Origin: Clostridium sp.
GTDB lineage: Bacteria; Bacillota; Clostridia; Clostridiales; Clostridiaceae
DNA: 5,988 nt
NCBI GenBank assembly: GCA_012511315.1
Contig: JAAZGI010000040.1
Span: 1 to 5,988 of the forward strand
Reading direction: 5' to 3'
Position numbers and translations under genes: made by a program. The notes beneath the pieces are model-generated. The model had not been told where the DNA came from. It saw nothing but the letters and a program-made list of their open reading frames with translations, and did no database searches. Each line of letters begins with the position of its first letter. Position 1 is the first letter of the stretch. Shown in pieces: positions 5,801 through 5,988 of the stretch.

Positions 5801-5988
5801 ATCTAAGAATAGTACCCAGCTTAAAATAAATTATCAGCCAGTTTTTTTGGAATCAAAGAATTTAATGATAAAGAGCCAGATGTAGACCAGATAAAGAACG
5901 GATAGAATTTTATTGCTGGAAACATAAAAGATAAAAAGAGTTGACGAAATCAGTTGACGAAATCTGATGACAAAACCAGATGACAAAA
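5801..5988. other. A+T-rich non-coding tail after citF
   Basis: No open frame of useful length is seen on either strand. A T7 run (5842-5848) follows citF but has no convincing stem before it, so I do not call a terminator. A weak 9-bp imperfect stem, CCAGATAAA (5887-5895) with TTTAT..CTGG (5909-5919), has no T-tail. The word CCAGAT occurs at 5876, 5887 and 5976. The segment ends in the tandem repeat listed separately. Confidence 0.5.
5939..5988. repeat. 13-bp tandem repeat, cut by the window edge
   Basis: Two identical units AGTTGACGAAATC (5939-5951 and 5952-5964) are followed by a diverged unit TGATGACAAAACC (5965-5977) and a partial unit AGATGACAAAA (5978-5988) that runs off the end. The shared core is GAyGAmAAA-like. 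The total copy number and function are not visible. An ATG at 5967 within unit 3 has no ribosome binding site, so I do not call a gene start. Confidence 0.75.

Noticed and set aside
5842..5848. T7 run after citF as a terminator
   Set aside because: I could not find a stable stem immediately before it.
5939..5988. CRISPR array
   Set aside because: The units are 13 bp and directly adjacent with no spacers, so this is a simple tandem repeat.

Overview
The window looks like part of the chromosome of an anaerobic, amino-acid-fermenting low-to-mid GC Firmicute (Clostridia). The reasons are the strong AGGAG/GGAGG ribosome binding sites, the A-rich leaders, and a gene set that matches the 3-methylaspartate route of glutamate fermentation known from Clostridium tetanomorphum. 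The genus cannot be fixed from sequence reading alone.

Layout. Positions 1-182 look like the right end of an IS200/IS605- or IS607-type element: a degraded tnpB tail and the hairpin-rich 3' part of an omega (re)RNA. An A-rich leader with a weak inverted repeat (183-338) leads to a complete methylaspartate ammonia-lyase gene (339-1583). A textbook rho-independent terminator (1603-1634) follows it. Then come five tightly packed genes on the same strand: class I fumarase-type hydro-lyase alpha (1695-2546) and beta (2557-3150), and the three citrate-lyase-family subunits, gamma/ACP (3137-3400), beta (3397-4269) and alpha (4262-5800). The last four overlap or abut, which implies translational coupling. 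The tail (5801-5988) is non-coding, A+T rich, and ends in a 13-bp tandem repeat that runs off the window.

How the genes work together. Glutamate mutase (not in this window) makes (2S,3S)-3-methylaspartate. Methylaspartate ammonia-lyase removes ammonia to give mesaconate. The two-subunit Fe-S hydro-lyase, acting as mesaconase (2-methylmalate dehydratase), hydrates mesaconate to (S)-citramalate. The CitDEF-like complex, acting as citramalate lyase, splits citramalate into acetate and pyruvate. The fumarase and citrate-lyase genes would get generic names by homology alone, but next to mal their substrates are most likely mesaconate and citramalate.

I found no unknown system. The points most worth a second look are the IS/omegaRNA remnant directly upstream of mal, the terminator that splits one pathway into two transcription units with no clear second promoter, the absence in this window of the genes that build and acetylate the lyase prosthetic group, and the tandem repeat at the right edge.
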